Counted from the stretch's first letter, positions 24,540 to 36,900 are shown. The stretch: DNA of 64,000 bases from Bryoerythrophyllum caledonicum (GCA_963971425.1 OZ020519.1:7766028-7830027), one strand, 5' to 3'. Notes: generated by a model not told the origin, from the sequence alone. Program-made: numbers and translations.

Positions 24540-26507
24540 TTGGCTGGGCTAGACCTGGAGGAACACTGGCCAGGTAAGCCAACACTAACTCTAGAGGATT
24601 GGATGGGAGATTCTAACTCTGATTATTCATTATTTGGTAGGCCCAGGCCCAAGAGACACGGGACTAGGCTTGAATTTGGGCTGATGGCGACGGCTGAAGC
24701 TTCGGGGGAGACATCTCCGCTGCCGGACAATTGTCATCGGGAACTAGTGATTCACTCACTCCAAGAGAGCCCAGTCACACCCCGGCCGGAGCCCCTGGCG
24801 ATTGTTGAACCCGGGCACGGTGCACCACCAGAGCTGGTTACACCACCCAGTGGACCGTCGGCTTCTCAACCCGGAGGTATTATTCTACTCTCTACCATTG
24901 ATGGCAGCACACCAGATAGCGAGGCACGAAGATTTCAGGTGATGTGCCACCAGCGGATGACCCGCTAGGTTCCAGTCCAGGCCATGCAACTTTTTACATC
25001 TGAGACTGCCACACCGATAGCACTCGGGCGCCAGGCCGGTGTGACAACTGGAGGCACTGCAGAAGATTTTTCTCCAACTAGACTCCGGTTTGCGAAGAAA
25101 TATACCCAGGGAGCACGGAGATTGGCGGCAGCAGAGCCGGCGTATGGATGGATTTTCACATCATGGATTCAGTGGGAACCCTGGAGGCAAGCCGGAGATG
25201 ACAGGTGGGCTGGTAAGGTAGGGTTGGTGGTATTATATAAATACGCTTGGCCAGCACCTCGCTTGGATTTGGTGCAGGAGTTTATTGCAGGGATACTCCC
25301 ACCAGAGACCAAGGCTGGCGGCACTCTAGCTCTTATTTGGGCCAGGGTCAGAGGACTGGAGGTGATATTGTCGGCGGAAGTGATCCGGGAGGTCTTTGGG
25401 TTGACCGGAACCCGAAGGCTCAAGGCATACAAGGAGGATGAGGAGCAAAGGTCTAGCATTGCACGGAGACTTTCTTTGGTTGAAGAGGATTTTCAAATGG
25501 ATGGAGTTCGGGTGTCCGGGTTCCGAGGCCACTACCAGCCCCGGATCAAGGCACTTCTTGAGGTTTTGTGCCTGAAGAAGACCACCACGCACGCCAACCA
25601 GAACTTGCTTCAATATTTGTTTGAAGCAGTCAGGTCTAGAAAAGAGGTATTAGACTGGGCACCGCTGGTGCTTTCTAACCTCTGCCGGGTTTTGGGTCAC
25701 GCACGCAGGAACATGAAGGAGATCCCGGGTGCACAGCTGATTGAAACTCTTCTCCGGCAATGGTTTTCAACTGATGTGGAGCATTTTTTCATTAGAGCCG
25801 GTCCTCCCCAGGCAACTTTGGAGTCAAGTGACGACCAGGAGGTGGAGGATGAGAGTCAAGAGACTCACAAGGAGACTCCAGCCCCCGCGGAGCGGATGAT
25901 CATTAGCACCTCCAGGAGTCACGATGACTCCAAGGACTGGAGTGTGACCGGGGTAGAGACAAGACCAGGTACAGCGGGGTCTACACCGATCCCTTCAGTC
26001 ACCCGGTCACTAGGCCCGGTCTCCACCGACGGCATGGATTCCCAGGAGAGAAGCAATTTAGAGCAAGGAGTAGTTGACTCCGACCCAGAGCAACTCCAGC
26101 AGTCAGCACCCGGCCAGCCTCCAGCGTCGAAGAAGCGGCGGATTTATCACCCGATCACCAGTGAGGAGACCCCGCAGCAGACTTTTCGTTCTTCTGATTC
26201 CCGGCCGGGGACTCATCCACTGGCTGGAGCTGCTATGGATGAACGATCGGCTAGCTACGCTACAACCAACACTGAGTTACTCTCCGGAGAGGCTTCGGAT
26301 GCCTTCTCACCACTGGTGAAGACAGAAATTACAATCCCGGCCAACCACACCCCGGGCATCACCAACCGCCGGCCTTTGGACTCCCAAGGTGAATCCTCAC
26401 ATCCGACTTCAGACCCGGTGATAAATGGCATGCAGACCGTGATGACAACATTGGAGCAGAATTTGACGGCGGTGACCCAGCTTCGTGACCTTCAAATTGA
26501 GCGGTAG
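24540..26507 (+). other. Accessory protein region of the LTR element (fossil)
   Basis: A long coding-like region downstream of integrase, with the same GC-rich, CCGG-rich style as gag-pol. Its middle part (about 25080-25790) contains WIQWEPWRQAG, ILPPETKAGG and IREVFGLTG stretches and resembles the putative plant transposon-associated domain found in extra ORFs of Tat/Athila-like elements. The C-terminal half is Ser/Pro/Thr-rich and disordered. A short coiled-coil-like piece follows near 26520-26870. It has no envelope features (no signal peptide or membrane segments). Confidence 0.5.
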
Positions 26508-26879
26508 GCCCAGACCGTGCCCATGCTAACGTATAATCGATTCCATGATTGGATAGGCACATTGGAGGCGGAATTGACCCGGACACGCCAGGAGCTGGAT
26601 GCATCCCGGCAGGCGGAGGCAGCCACATCTGCTTCCAAGCTGAGGCGCCTGGAGATTTAGATGCTGGTGAACGCCCAGCTGAAGGCTCACGACCAGTTGG
26701 TGTTGGATCACTACTTTTTGCTGGAGAATTACCAGCGTCGGGGGTTGACACCATTGACTCACCTAGGTATGCCGCTCAGCCATATGAATCATTTTCACCG
26801 GCTGTTGTGGGATTTTTGGAAACACTATACAAATGATGTTGTCCGATGTCGTGTAGAGAGGAGAGCGCTTTGAGAATTC

Positions 26880-29150
26880 ACGGGGAATCTGGCTGTAGCC
26901 GGAATAGATGGCAGGAGAGTCCAATCGTGTCTTCAATTCTTCAAATCTTCATATCTTCATCTCTTCGACTCTTCAAACAGCTCCCCATTGGCCTATCCTA
27001 TGGTGGCTCTAAACAGGTTAAGGGTAAAGGTAACGTGATAAAAACCCACGGCCTCGGACGGGTAAAACGGGACGGCCAGACCACGAGCTGAAACCTTCCG
27101 AAAGATTGGCTCCTAAAATTCAAACCCACGGTGACCAGCAATCGCGCCTCACCGATGGGAACAACATAAATACGACCGTGTGGGTGATCAACCCCACTTC
27201 ACCGCAAGAAAATTTACGAAGCAGAATTGAAAAGAATTAGCCTCCAAATCCGGCTGGGAATAACAAAATAAAGACAACGAGCCTCCAAATCCGGCTAGGA
27301 ATAATAAGCTACAAGCCACAACACACGAGTCTTCATGTCTTCTTATCTTCAAGTCTTCAAGTCTTCAAGTCTTCAAAAACACTAAGAAACTCAAAAGCAG
27401 TGTTCAAAAACACAATGGAAAAATTTCCATCAATGCTGAAACCTTCAAACAAGTGCCACAGATGATTCAAAACTCCAACTACTAAGTTTAATAACTTTCT
27501 GAAAAGATAATACAAATAACTAACACTCCTCCAAATTTCAAATCATTCTAAAGTTCTGTCCAAAAGTTATGTGAGTTCAAAGTTCCGCCCTTCTAAAAAT
27601 TCAATCGCTCATAACTTCTTTCTCGAAACTCCAAATCTTAATTCTAATAGCTTTTAGAAGAGCTGTAATAATGGTGCACACACCTTTTAAATCTCAAACC
27701 ATTCTAAACTACTTCCCAAAAGTTATGGCTTGTTGAAACCTATGCCCTCTCAATGGATGGCCTCGGGTTTTCACAATTTCAAGCCTTCATAACTTTTGCA
27801 ATTCAACTCCAATCAACTTAAATGATAAGTTTATGCAAAGCTAAACAAAAGTTCTTCAACTCCTGAAATTTTCAAAGAAAGACGCAAAAACTACAAACTT
27901 TGGTGGCCGCCCGAATCTCTGCTCCTCTTCGTTGGGTGGCAGCAGACCCTCCTCCACTCACACGCTTATAACTCTTTGCCTATAGCTCCAAATCAAGCGA
28001 AATTAATCTGTCTAAAAGCGCATCTCAAAGAAAAAGAAACGTTCAAAATTTCATTCCAAAATATTTCTTACAACCCGAGGTATCACCCATCAAACTCTCG
28101 GCTTTCTACACACACACACTCCCAAAAGCACACACTCCCCAAAAGCACACCCCTTTTTTCCCCCAAAACCCGACTAAGAGAGAGAGAGAAGATGCCTATC
28201 TACCCTCTAGATCCCTAAGGTGGATAAGATCAGCCCATGTGCATGTCATATGGGCCTCAAAACACCCATCGGCCTTAGGAAAACTCAAAAGATAAGTATC
28301 TACTTATCTTTAGAGGTCAACAAACCTTTAGAGTTCTAACTAGGAGGTAAACTATCCTCTATCTACCATCTTTTAACTTCTAACATTCAAATGAAACACA
28401 AAACAGTTAAATTTAGTACAAAGCTTCAATCAAAATCAAGTAGAGGTAAAAACTAAAGTCAAAAATGGTGCTGTTCTATCTGCAAGAACTTGAGGATGCG
28501 TTTGATAGTAATTGCGATGTAATCTGTACATTGAGTCTTTGTCAAAAGATTCACTAGCCCTTCTAACCAACGATGGTGGCCAGCGCTTAGCTCGATTGGC
28601 CTAGATTTATAGAAATAATGGTCTTCGTTCAGGCCCTCGAAGCTTCCTTCAAATGTCACTTCACGGGTGTCCGGTTCAACACATCCAGTTTGAAGTAAGA
28701 TTACTAAAACACGAGCGTCCTTTTGGAGATTACCATGCCATCGCTGCTCAACACGAGGCTGTTTCAACGGACGAGAAGACCCAGCTTCATCTTGTGGGTG
28801 AATTGGCAATGGTGTGGAAACCGCCGGCTGGGATGGTTGAATTGGCAACTGAGATAAAGAAAGCTGTAAATCTACCTCCGGTTCAGACTCTAGATCTTAT
28901 GACTCTATAAAAATCCTCCAATTCGACTTATTAGTTCGAACTTCACATCCAAACACAAACTCTAAGAAACGTAAAGGAATACTTCGAATTGATGAATATT
29001 GTTTACGGCTTTCGCCTTTTAAACAATTCCATGAGTAATAAGCGTCACCTTGAAGCTACTGGAAGCGTCACCAATAAGTTTCGTCCTCCTAATCAAAGAT
29101 CTTTCCAAAAAAGGTAAACAAGTAAATATTTTATACACTGTAGATATTTA
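26880..29150. other. AT-rich segment of different style within the LTR element
   Basis: Base composition shifts from the GC-rich style of the accessory ORF to AT-rich, and shifts back after about 29160. It contains runs of cttcaagtcttcaa repeats (27330-27380) and catctcttcg-type words. It is either the element's own antisense-gene module or an older nested insertion; no terminal repeats were found to decide. Confidence 0.4.
28459..28848 (-). other. Antisense open frame in the LTR element 3' region
   Basis: An open frame on the strand opposite to gag-pol, about 129 residues from a TTG, with coding-like text but no family I recognise. It has a proline-rich, basic N-terminal part (RPLKQPR) and an acidic helical C-terminal half ending FLQIEQHHF. 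Tat-lineage elements in other plants are known to carry antisense ORFs between pol and the 3' LTR, so this position is meaningful. Its 5' boundary is uncertain because no ATG begins it. Confidence 0.35.
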
Positions 29151-29842
29151 CATCAGGACACCGATACCGCCGGTACCTGAACCGGTTTTCAGCAGCCTAC
29201 TTGGACTTCGATTTTCTGACTGGGGACTTGGAGTCGTAGGCCTCATCTTGACCCAAATGCCTACCAGTCGCAGTGCAACGGCCCCTTCTACAGTGACTTC
29301 GGATGGCGGTTACATGTCTGCCTATCCCCCACAGACCTGGGAGAGATTCCGCAGCCACTACACCCCGACCGTGCCACCCAGACCACCCCCAGTGTCTGAC
29401 TCTGGGAGCTCCGGTGTTCAGACTCTGGGTGATGGGCCACCAAGCAACCTCGACAATAGTCACCAGCACACTGTGGGCCCGTCGTAGACTAGCGATCGGG
29501 CTCTGCCGACTGACCTGTCTCCTCAGGGTCGGGGCCCGGCATGGGTTTCAGTTGAGGTATGCCCTCGTCCCGGAGCAGTGATACCCCGTGGCATCTCCAG
29601 GGCAGCGGATAGAGGTACCCGGAGTCCAGCCGCGACACTAGGCATTGGTGCCCCCGGCGACATCCCTGGCGTTGTTGTATTTCCCAGTGGCTAGGAGTAC
29701 ACTAGTGACATTTTTTTGAAGGGTGTTAGCCGGGAGTCCCTTCCTCCCAAATTTTGGTTTTTAAATATTTAGATTTTTTTCCGGCCACACTTACTTTCAC
29801 TAGGAGCCCCAAATTCTTGAACATCGGAGGGCCGATGCAGTT

Positions 29843-29856
29843 TAGAAGGGGGATAA
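29843..29856 (+). other. Polypurine tract of the LTR element
   Basis: TAGAAGGGGGATAA directly abuts the 3' LTR, as expected for the plus-strand primer site. The same 12-mer TAGAAGGGGGAT also occurs at 15984-15995 in the leader. Confidence 0.75.
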
Positions 29857-30104
29857 TGTTAAACGGAGAATTAGGATTAGAAGGCTCGGGTAGTAATTTT
29901 CATTTTTGGACCCCGGTTGAGTTTTTAGCTCTCCAGTGGATGAACCTGGCCAGGCGGATGATTTCCGTCCTGACCAGTTTCATCCACTAGTTGGATGAAC
30001 ATGGGCAGTTGGATGACTTCCATTCAACCGAGTGTTCATCCGCCGGATGACTTCCACTAGGGTTTGGTGCACATGGAGGGGGAGCTTAGGGCTCTCTCTC
30101 TCTT

Positions 30105-30139
<35 letters not shown>

Positions 30140-30383
30140 CACACACACGTAGAACTTGGAGTTAGAGCTTAGACACAATTAGGGTTAGAGATGGAGGAGT
30201 GTGTTTTTGAGGTCACATTGAGTTGGAGAGACTTTGCCATGTACAAACTATGACATAGCCAATAAAATCCAATGTGATTTGAGGTTTTACAAGGTGTTTT
30301 GAGCAAATCAGGGTTTCTTAGGGTTTCTTAGGGTTTCTAGGGTTTATGTGAAAGAGAGTTTGTAGGTCAATCTCCCTTTAACA
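29857..30383 (+). repeat. 3' LTR of the Ty3-type element (527 bp)
   Basis: Same TGTTAAACGG start and TTTAACA end as the 5' LTR, with a CT microsatellite at about 30094-30136. It is followed by actat. Confidence 0.92.
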
Positions 30384-31100
30384 ACTATTTTATCCTTCGA
30401 TAGATTCTTGCAAGAATTTTTTAACTTTGAATAAAAGAGGTTCACATGTAAATTCAAGACAATCTTTTTTATCGGAAGATGGCAATACATGGCACCTTAT
30501 GAGTCAATTGTGTGCATATGATTCTAGTGTAATCCAATAGTTATCTTGTTGGGATTTAATACCCCACATAGTGATCAATTTTGTACATAATCATTTCAAA
30601 ACGGAGAATGTCTAAAAAATTTGAATTTCTAGGGATTTGTCTAGGTAATACCCATATATTTCCAAGGTGACACCCATGTAATACCTAGGCATTATCCATG
30701 TAATGTCTAGGTGATACCCATGGATTTCTATTGTGTTCGAACCACTACAATTTAGAAAAATGAGTAATCTCGCAAGTTGTGTCCAAAAGTGACCACTTCA
30801 TACAATAGCGATAGCATGAAGGAAACATGATTATTATTGTTGAAGGTATAACAGCACTGATGACTATGCAGTAAACGTAGTAATTAATTGGTCTTAAAGA
30901 ACAAAATGTCACAGACAAGTTCTGTGTTTAGTCTTGTTCATAATAGGAAAAAATGCATGATGAATAAAAATTAGCAATTTTTTTTAATCAATGAGTGCGG
31001 TGGCAAACACAAGTGTAGCTACACAAGTTGAAAGAGATGTTGTAGCTATTATTATACCAAAAAATATGATTAGTAGAATTTTACTTTTTATTCAACGTCC
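30384..31100. other. Intergenic, dispersed repeat remnant
   Basis: No supported gene. The part at 30650-30830 is made of repeated taatacctaggtgatacccat-like words and resembles 4480-4600 downstream of the MULE. Confidence 0.4.
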
Positions 31101-31883
31101 TGTAAAGAAGGGAACGTGCATCAGCAGAGGGATCGTTGAGAGAACGTGCATAAAAGGAGAGAGCGTTTTGGGAACTTGGTGGGAGCGTGGAAACGTCGAA
31201 GGATCACTCGCGTCGACAACCCATACCCGTCACGGCACCCAAACCCAAACCCGACGTATTCTCCCTGGAACGTAGATCCTTGTCAAGAAATCTACAGAAC
31301 AGCGGTGACGGTTTATCACACACACCTCTCGTCGTCTCTCTCGCTTCACTTCTTTCGTTGCTCCTCCACAATTTGTCTGTACTCATTCTACCTCAAACAC
31401 ATCATTCCGCTTGTTTTCTTCGATTCCAATTCAGCGGCATCGACCGTGCGAAGGATCGCGTCAGTCGGCGCCGTCTGCAGCATGTTTTAGGTCACCATCT
31501 CTGTTTCTCCTGAGCTTTTCAGTTGCTGAGTGTTTTTCGAATTTTTTGATTTGCTTGATTCTAAGGTTTTGGATTCCAGTATCGGAATCTCCCGAGGTTG
31601 TATGGAACATGGCTCGGATAACTATGTAGGTGCCACACATAGAGATAGATAGAGAGAGATCGGGTGAGCGGCCTTGACGGTGGGCGTTAAACTCCCCTGT
31701 TAGACGATGTCTTTGATGAGGAAGTGAACGCTCCATGAATCTTGAGAGCGTTACCACAATCACTTAGACAGTGTTGCTTGGTAAGAAAAAATTGCTAAGC
31801 ACAGGGCTGGATGCCAACCCGAACAGCTTGTGTCCATTTATTTTTTTGCGACATTTGCCGGGGGCTTTCACTTGAAGCCTTTG
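31101..31883 (+). other. Pyrimidine-rich, leader-like intergenic sequence
   Basis: CT-rich, GC-richer sequence (31100-31490) ending near AGCATGTTTTAG, followed by GTCACC, looks like a plant 5' leader or promoter. Open frames in several phases end quickly and match nothing. It could be the distal promoter or leader of clathrin, 2.5 kb upstream, or the remnant of a lost gene. Confidence 0.25.
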
Positions 31884-32354
31884 GTTGCTCGTTAGGTCTC
31901 TCTCTATTTGTCCCTATGTGTGGCTCTAGATGGCTGTCTGAGCTGTGTTTCATCATATTGGTTGATTGCGGGAGCGTCACGGCGAGGAAGAAGATGACGT
32001 CACCCATGCAGTAAGAACTTGTGAGTTTATATTCTCATCTCTCTTGATGTTTGCAACCTAGGATTGCGTTAGTGGAGACAAGTTTCCTCTGCTCCTTGTT
32101 TATTTGAAAGAAGTAGAGTTTATTCGTTGCTCGTTAGGTCTCTCTCTATCTGTCCATATGAGTGGCTCAAGGTGGCTGTCTGAGCTGTGTTTCATCATGG
32201 ATTAGATTGCGGGAGCGTCAAGTCGAGGAAGAAGATGACATCCATGCAGGAGGAACTTGTGAGTTGATATTCTCATCTCTCTTGATGTTTGCAACATCGG
32301 TCAGTGGAGACAAGTTACCTCTGCTCATTGTTTACTTGAAAGAAGTAAAGTTTC
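31884..32354 (+). repeat. Tandem duplication, 242-bp period, 2 copies
   Basis: Copies start at 31884 and 32126 with gttgctcgttaggtctctct. Both contain gtggct...ggctgtctgagctgtg and gcgggagcgtca, and both end with the gtttacttgaaagaagtaaagt stretch or its close variant. Divergence is roughly 15%. No coding function was seen. Confidence 0.7.
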
Positions 32355-33437
32355 TGATGATTTTGCTTGTCTTGATCTGGACATGGTTGTCAGGAGAGTC
32401 TAATTGGTAAGTGATTCGTCTGTGTTTGGAATTTTGGATGGGATTGAAGATGTCTCATATGAAAGTTCTATTTCATACTCATGGAAATCAGTGAAATTGT
32501 TTGCAAATCCAGTTTCACATTGCCAGACATTAGTGTGTCATTGCCCATTGGATGTGTTCACTGTTTTGTTTTCGTTTGATTGTTCTTCAAGACAAAGGCT
32601 TTTTCTTGCTTGCATTTGCCAAAGCACATGAAGGTCGGAATTTTGAGGATTGGTGCAATGTGATTTGGTAAGGCTAGTCATCATCTAAAATTAGAATGAT
32701 CAAGGTAAATTAGAATATGGAAAAAATCCAAATGAAAAATATGCATGAAAGTGTATAGTGCCATCTTTTAAGACTGGTCATTTATAAATAATAGTTTGGG
32801 GTGCATTTTGTGACTTTGGAAAATGCCCTCTTGTTATTGATCTAGAGATCTTCTGTGACTTCTGTATATCAAGCCCATTTCATTTTTGGCATGATCACCT
32901 TGAACAATTGGCACTTATGGAAGATGGCACTCCAATCCATTGCAATGGAAATAAGCTCATGGTGTGACAAAACTAGTATGACTAGAAAACTCATCGAACT
33001 TGAATCCCATAGAAAGTAGGCACACATGCCAGCCGTATGGCTCGATTTCGACCCCCATCTAATCCCTGGAATCTCGGATTGGGGCCTAGATGGGTTCAAC
33101 CCCACGAATTGAAAGTACTCCTTAGAAAGTAGTTGGAAGATTGTCAATAATTTCTTACAACATTATTGAAAGAAGAGGTAAACGGTGCAAACTGCTCACC
33201 TAGAAGTCAAAACCCGTGGTATCTTTGCCCTCACTTCACATATATACCAATTCAGAGAAATAAAACAAAATTCACATGGCGGCAGAATGTTTGATGAGAG
33301 TGTCCGGTCACGCATTTGACCAAGCGCTAGAAGAATCCCCAACATACGGTCCCCAAGCGTACAGACAAATCAGTATACGAACCAGTCGGCCAGAGTGGCA
33401 CCCGCGACCACGTCGTTCCAGGAGAATCACCAACCTG
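32355..33437. other. Intergenic upstream of clathrin, no gene seen
   Basis: No supported gene. A short minus-strand open frame at 32869-33147 has no recognisable family. Confidence 0.4.
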
Positions 33438-33508
33438 ATACGCTCCTCATGAACCCGTGATTAGCCCGTGATTAGCCCGTGATTAGCCCGTGATTAGCCT
33501 GAGCGTAT
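33438..33508. repeat. 11-bp x4 array inside an 8-bp inverted repeat
   Basis: Four perfect head-to-tail copies of CCCGTGATTAG (33454-33497) are flanked by ATACGCTC (33438-33445) and its inverse GAGCGTAT (33501-33508). It lies about 450 bp upstream of the clathrin ATG. It may be a regulatory array or a small unstable minisatellite. Confidence 0.6.
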
Positions 33509-33953
33509 GTTGAACCAGTCCCAGTATGCCGCGCGTACCGTCTTCACCGTTCACGTACGCTCTCGTACCGTTTCCACCAATCGGAAAATGCCTTCTAGTG
33601 TTTTATTTTAAAGATAGATGGTTTGCCAAATTCATTCTTTCCAGCTCTGCACACGGTCAACGGCTGCGGAGTACCCGCGGCTTTAGGTGCTGTGACGTAT
33701 TCGGCTTCGGCGGATGTACGTGTTCGCATACGTATTGGTCGTCGTCGTCTTCTTCATCGTTCGAGAAGCAACAATAGTGAGAAAGTGCTGATTGACCTCA
33801 ACAGGAGCTTGTTTATTTTTGTTTGGCTTGTTTTGTAGGTAGAGCGCGAGAGAGCGCGACCTCGAGCTCCGTCGCGTGCTCTCCTAGATCTGCTTCCTGC
33901 GCATCATCGAGAGAGAGAAGGGCAGTGGCCCGTGCATCGCCACCGGAGACGCC

Positions 33954-36900
33954 ATGGCGGCCGCCAACGCTCCCATCGCTATGAAGGAGGCGTTAACGGT
34001 GCGTACGCCACCGTTTAATTTGATTTTTTTAGGATTTGGTGAGATCTGTGGATCGGGAGGGCGGGGGAAATCGTTTCGTTAGGGTTTTTGAGGGGGTTTG
34101 GTGTGTGGCAATGCTGCAGCTGACGAGCTTGGGGATAAATCAACAATTCGTGACGTTCACGCATGTCACGATGGAGTCGGAGAAGTACATTTGCGTGCGG
34201 GAGACCTCGCCGCAGAACAGCGTGGTGATCATTGACATGGCGATGCCGAACCAGCCGCTGCGCCGGCCGATTACGGCGGACTCCGCGCTCATGAATCCGT
34301 CCAGCCGCGTGCTTGCCCTAAAAGGTGCGTCCTGAATCTTTCAGTGGAAGTTTTGAGGTTTCGAGTCTCTAGAGAATACTGACGTTTGGTGTTCCGGTCC
34401 AATGTTTAGCTCTAATCCCGGGGACTACTCAAGACCATTTGCAAATTTTTAACATCGAGTTGAAATCGAAGATGAAGTCTTATCAGATGCCGGAACAGGT
34501 ATGCGGTGAATTTGCTTGTTTGGGGAAGAAATTTCAAAAAGTATTTTGCTGGCGAATGGGATTAGGTTTTTAATTCTACTTTCTTTACAGGTGGTGTTTT
34601 GGAAGTGGATCACTCCAAAGTTGCTTGGGCTCGTCACACAGTCTTCAGTGTATCACTGGTCCATCGAAGGTATGGATAGTACGAATCATAAGCTTGTTGC
34701 GAGGTTATGGATGTAGTAGAAAGATTTTGGAACTTATAATTTTTTTCTGGTTTGAATCATCGGTTGTAGGTGAAACTGAGCCGGTGAAGATGTTCGAGAG
34801 AACTGCAAATTTGACTGGCAACCAGATCATTAATTACCGGTGTGATCCCTCTGAGAAGTGGCTCGTATTGATCGGCATTGCGCCTGGTGCAGCTGAGGTA
34901 CGTACATGTTTGGATAAAGCATGGGAATGAGAGCTCTGGAACAGTTCTTTGACACCATGTGATGTGATTTACAGCGCCCGCAGCTTGTGAAAGGAAACAT
35001 GCAGCTGTTTTCCGTGGATCAGCAGAGAAGTCAAGCATTAGAAGCTCATGCAGCATCATTTGCATCTTTTAAGGTAAAATGGTCATGTTGCTGAGCTTGA
35101 TATGATGTGAGGGAGTGCGTTCATCTCTTTACTTGCTGTTGGAGATGCGGTTGTGATCTTTCGAGGTGCTGTCTTGAGTGATCCAGGTTCGAGGCAGTGA
35201 AAAGCCCTCTCTTTTTATTTCATTCGCAACAAAGACATTAATTGGCGGTCAGCTGGTTTCCAAAATGCATGTTATTGAGCTGGGGGCTCAGCCAGGTCGG
35301 TGTCTTCTTTTCTTTCCTCGTGTAGTTATCCTAAATCGATTTGATGAAATCAGGTGCCAGGAAACGACTCACCAAGTCTCCTGATTGCCTTCTCAACGAA
35401 AACCATTACTGCTGGACAGCTTACATCGAAGCTGCATATCATTGAGCTTGGTGCTCAGCCAGGTTGGTTCGACCTGGCAACGATCCATCTCTATTGGCTC
35501 AGTGCATTTAGTGTCCTCCACCCGCATCATTTCCCTAGAACTCAAATTTCAATTCCCAGCTCATCTCAGTTCCTACCTTTCATCTTTCGAACAAAGTGCT
35601 CATGTGAGGCACTGAACTGAACTGGAATTCGACTCCTACGACTAGTCTTCCGGGTCTATTACATGCAACGGGGCTGCTGTCGTTTTCACAACAGCTCAGA
35701 GTTTTCTAATAGCTGGCTCTTTTTGTACGTTTGGTTGCAGGGAGACCTAGCTTCGCAAAGAAGCAGGCAGATCTGTTCTTCCCTCCAGATTTTGCAGATG
35801 ATTTTCCCGTTGCAATGCAGGTGGGTTCTTTTGTATGGTGTCACTTGGAATGAGTTCTCGTTCATGGATGTCGTCTTGCTAGACTTTGTTCTGTTTTCTT
35901 TGTTTTATGATGCCCGTCAGTTCAAGAAGTTAAAGTGTATTCGAATTTGAACATGTTCCTCTTGTATGCTCTAATAGTTCATGTATGACCTTCGAGGATA
36001 CCTTTTCAACTAGGATGACCATGGTTTTTGCAGATTTCATCGAAATACAATCTTATTTACGTCATCACGAAACTGGGCCTTCTTTTTGTCTACGATCTGG
36101 AAACTGCTACAGCTGTGTATAGGAACCGTATCAGCCCAGATCCGATCTTTTTGACAGCTGATGCACCAGCAGTGGGCGGGTTTTATGCGGTCAATCGTCG
36201 TGGACAAGTTCTACTGGCCACTGTTAACGAGGCCACGATTGTTCCATTCGTCAGCAATCAGGTGAACATTTTGCTTCACAAATTAGTATTTTATGGCATT
36301 TTTGTTGAAGTACACCACGATATTGACTTCCTACTCGAGTCGGATGATGGGGATGGTTATTTTTTGGTTCATTTTCTGACCTGGTGGTATCCACTCTATC
36401 TGGCAGCTGAATAATTTGGAGCTCGCGGTGAATCTTGCAAGGCGAGGAAATTTGCCTGGAGCGGAGGGCCTGGTATGTTATTTATTGTGGGAATTGGCGT
36501 CGGCGTTTGAAATTTATTCAGATCTGCGCTTGTCAGTTGGACTTTTTGTGTTGCTGAATCTAGTATATGTGTCATCTTTCTTGAATGTGGGGCTGTTAAA
36601 TGTCTGTATATCATCTCCTTGACTTTTACATGTAATATCTTACATTGACGAGGATGGGAATTTCTTGTTGGATACAGGTTGTTCAACGTTTCCAAGAGTT
36701 GTTCTCCCAAATGAAATACAAGGAAGCAGCTGACCTTGCAGCTGAATCACCAAAGGGGATTCTTCGAACTCCAGATACTGTGGCTAAGTTCCAGGTTCGT
36801 CACCCACTTACACTATAAATCTAATCCAATTTAATATCTACAAGGTGTATGCATTTATTGATGTAGGTTCTGTTTTTCTTCCAAGTCACTAGCACGGATT

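Larger units (their letters stand above)
13985..30383 (+). mobile_element. Ty3/gypsy LTR retrotransposon, 16.4 kb, broken
   Basis: A fossil LTR element bounded by two LTRs. Parts in order: 5' LTR; a TTGGCGACCATGC primer-binding-like site at 14551; a long repeat-rich leader; gag; protease; reverse transcriptase; RNase H; integrase; a 7-kb accessory region; a polypurine tract just before 29857; and the 3' LTR. The order RT-RNaseH-integrase gives Ty3/gypsy. The RT motif (LFLDDF) and the lack of a visible chromodomain favour the non-chromoviral Tat/Athila side. Its coding region is interrupted roughly ten times, so it is not functional as it stands. LTR divergence near 3% suggests insertion perhaps one to two million years ago at usual plant rates, which is a rough estimate. 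Confidence 0.9.

Noticed and set aside
24984-26507. Envelope gene of the LTR element
   Set aside because: No signal peptide, membrane segment or cysteine pattern; the sequence fits an accessory intracellular protein.
31146-31629. Overlapping small genes upstream of clathrin
   Set aside because: Several frames are open briefly in a CT-rich leader-like region; none shows a domain or codon pattern, and stops follow quickly.
33454-33497. CRISPR-like array
   Set aside because: The 11-bp units are directly adjacent with no spacers, in a eukaryotic promoter region.
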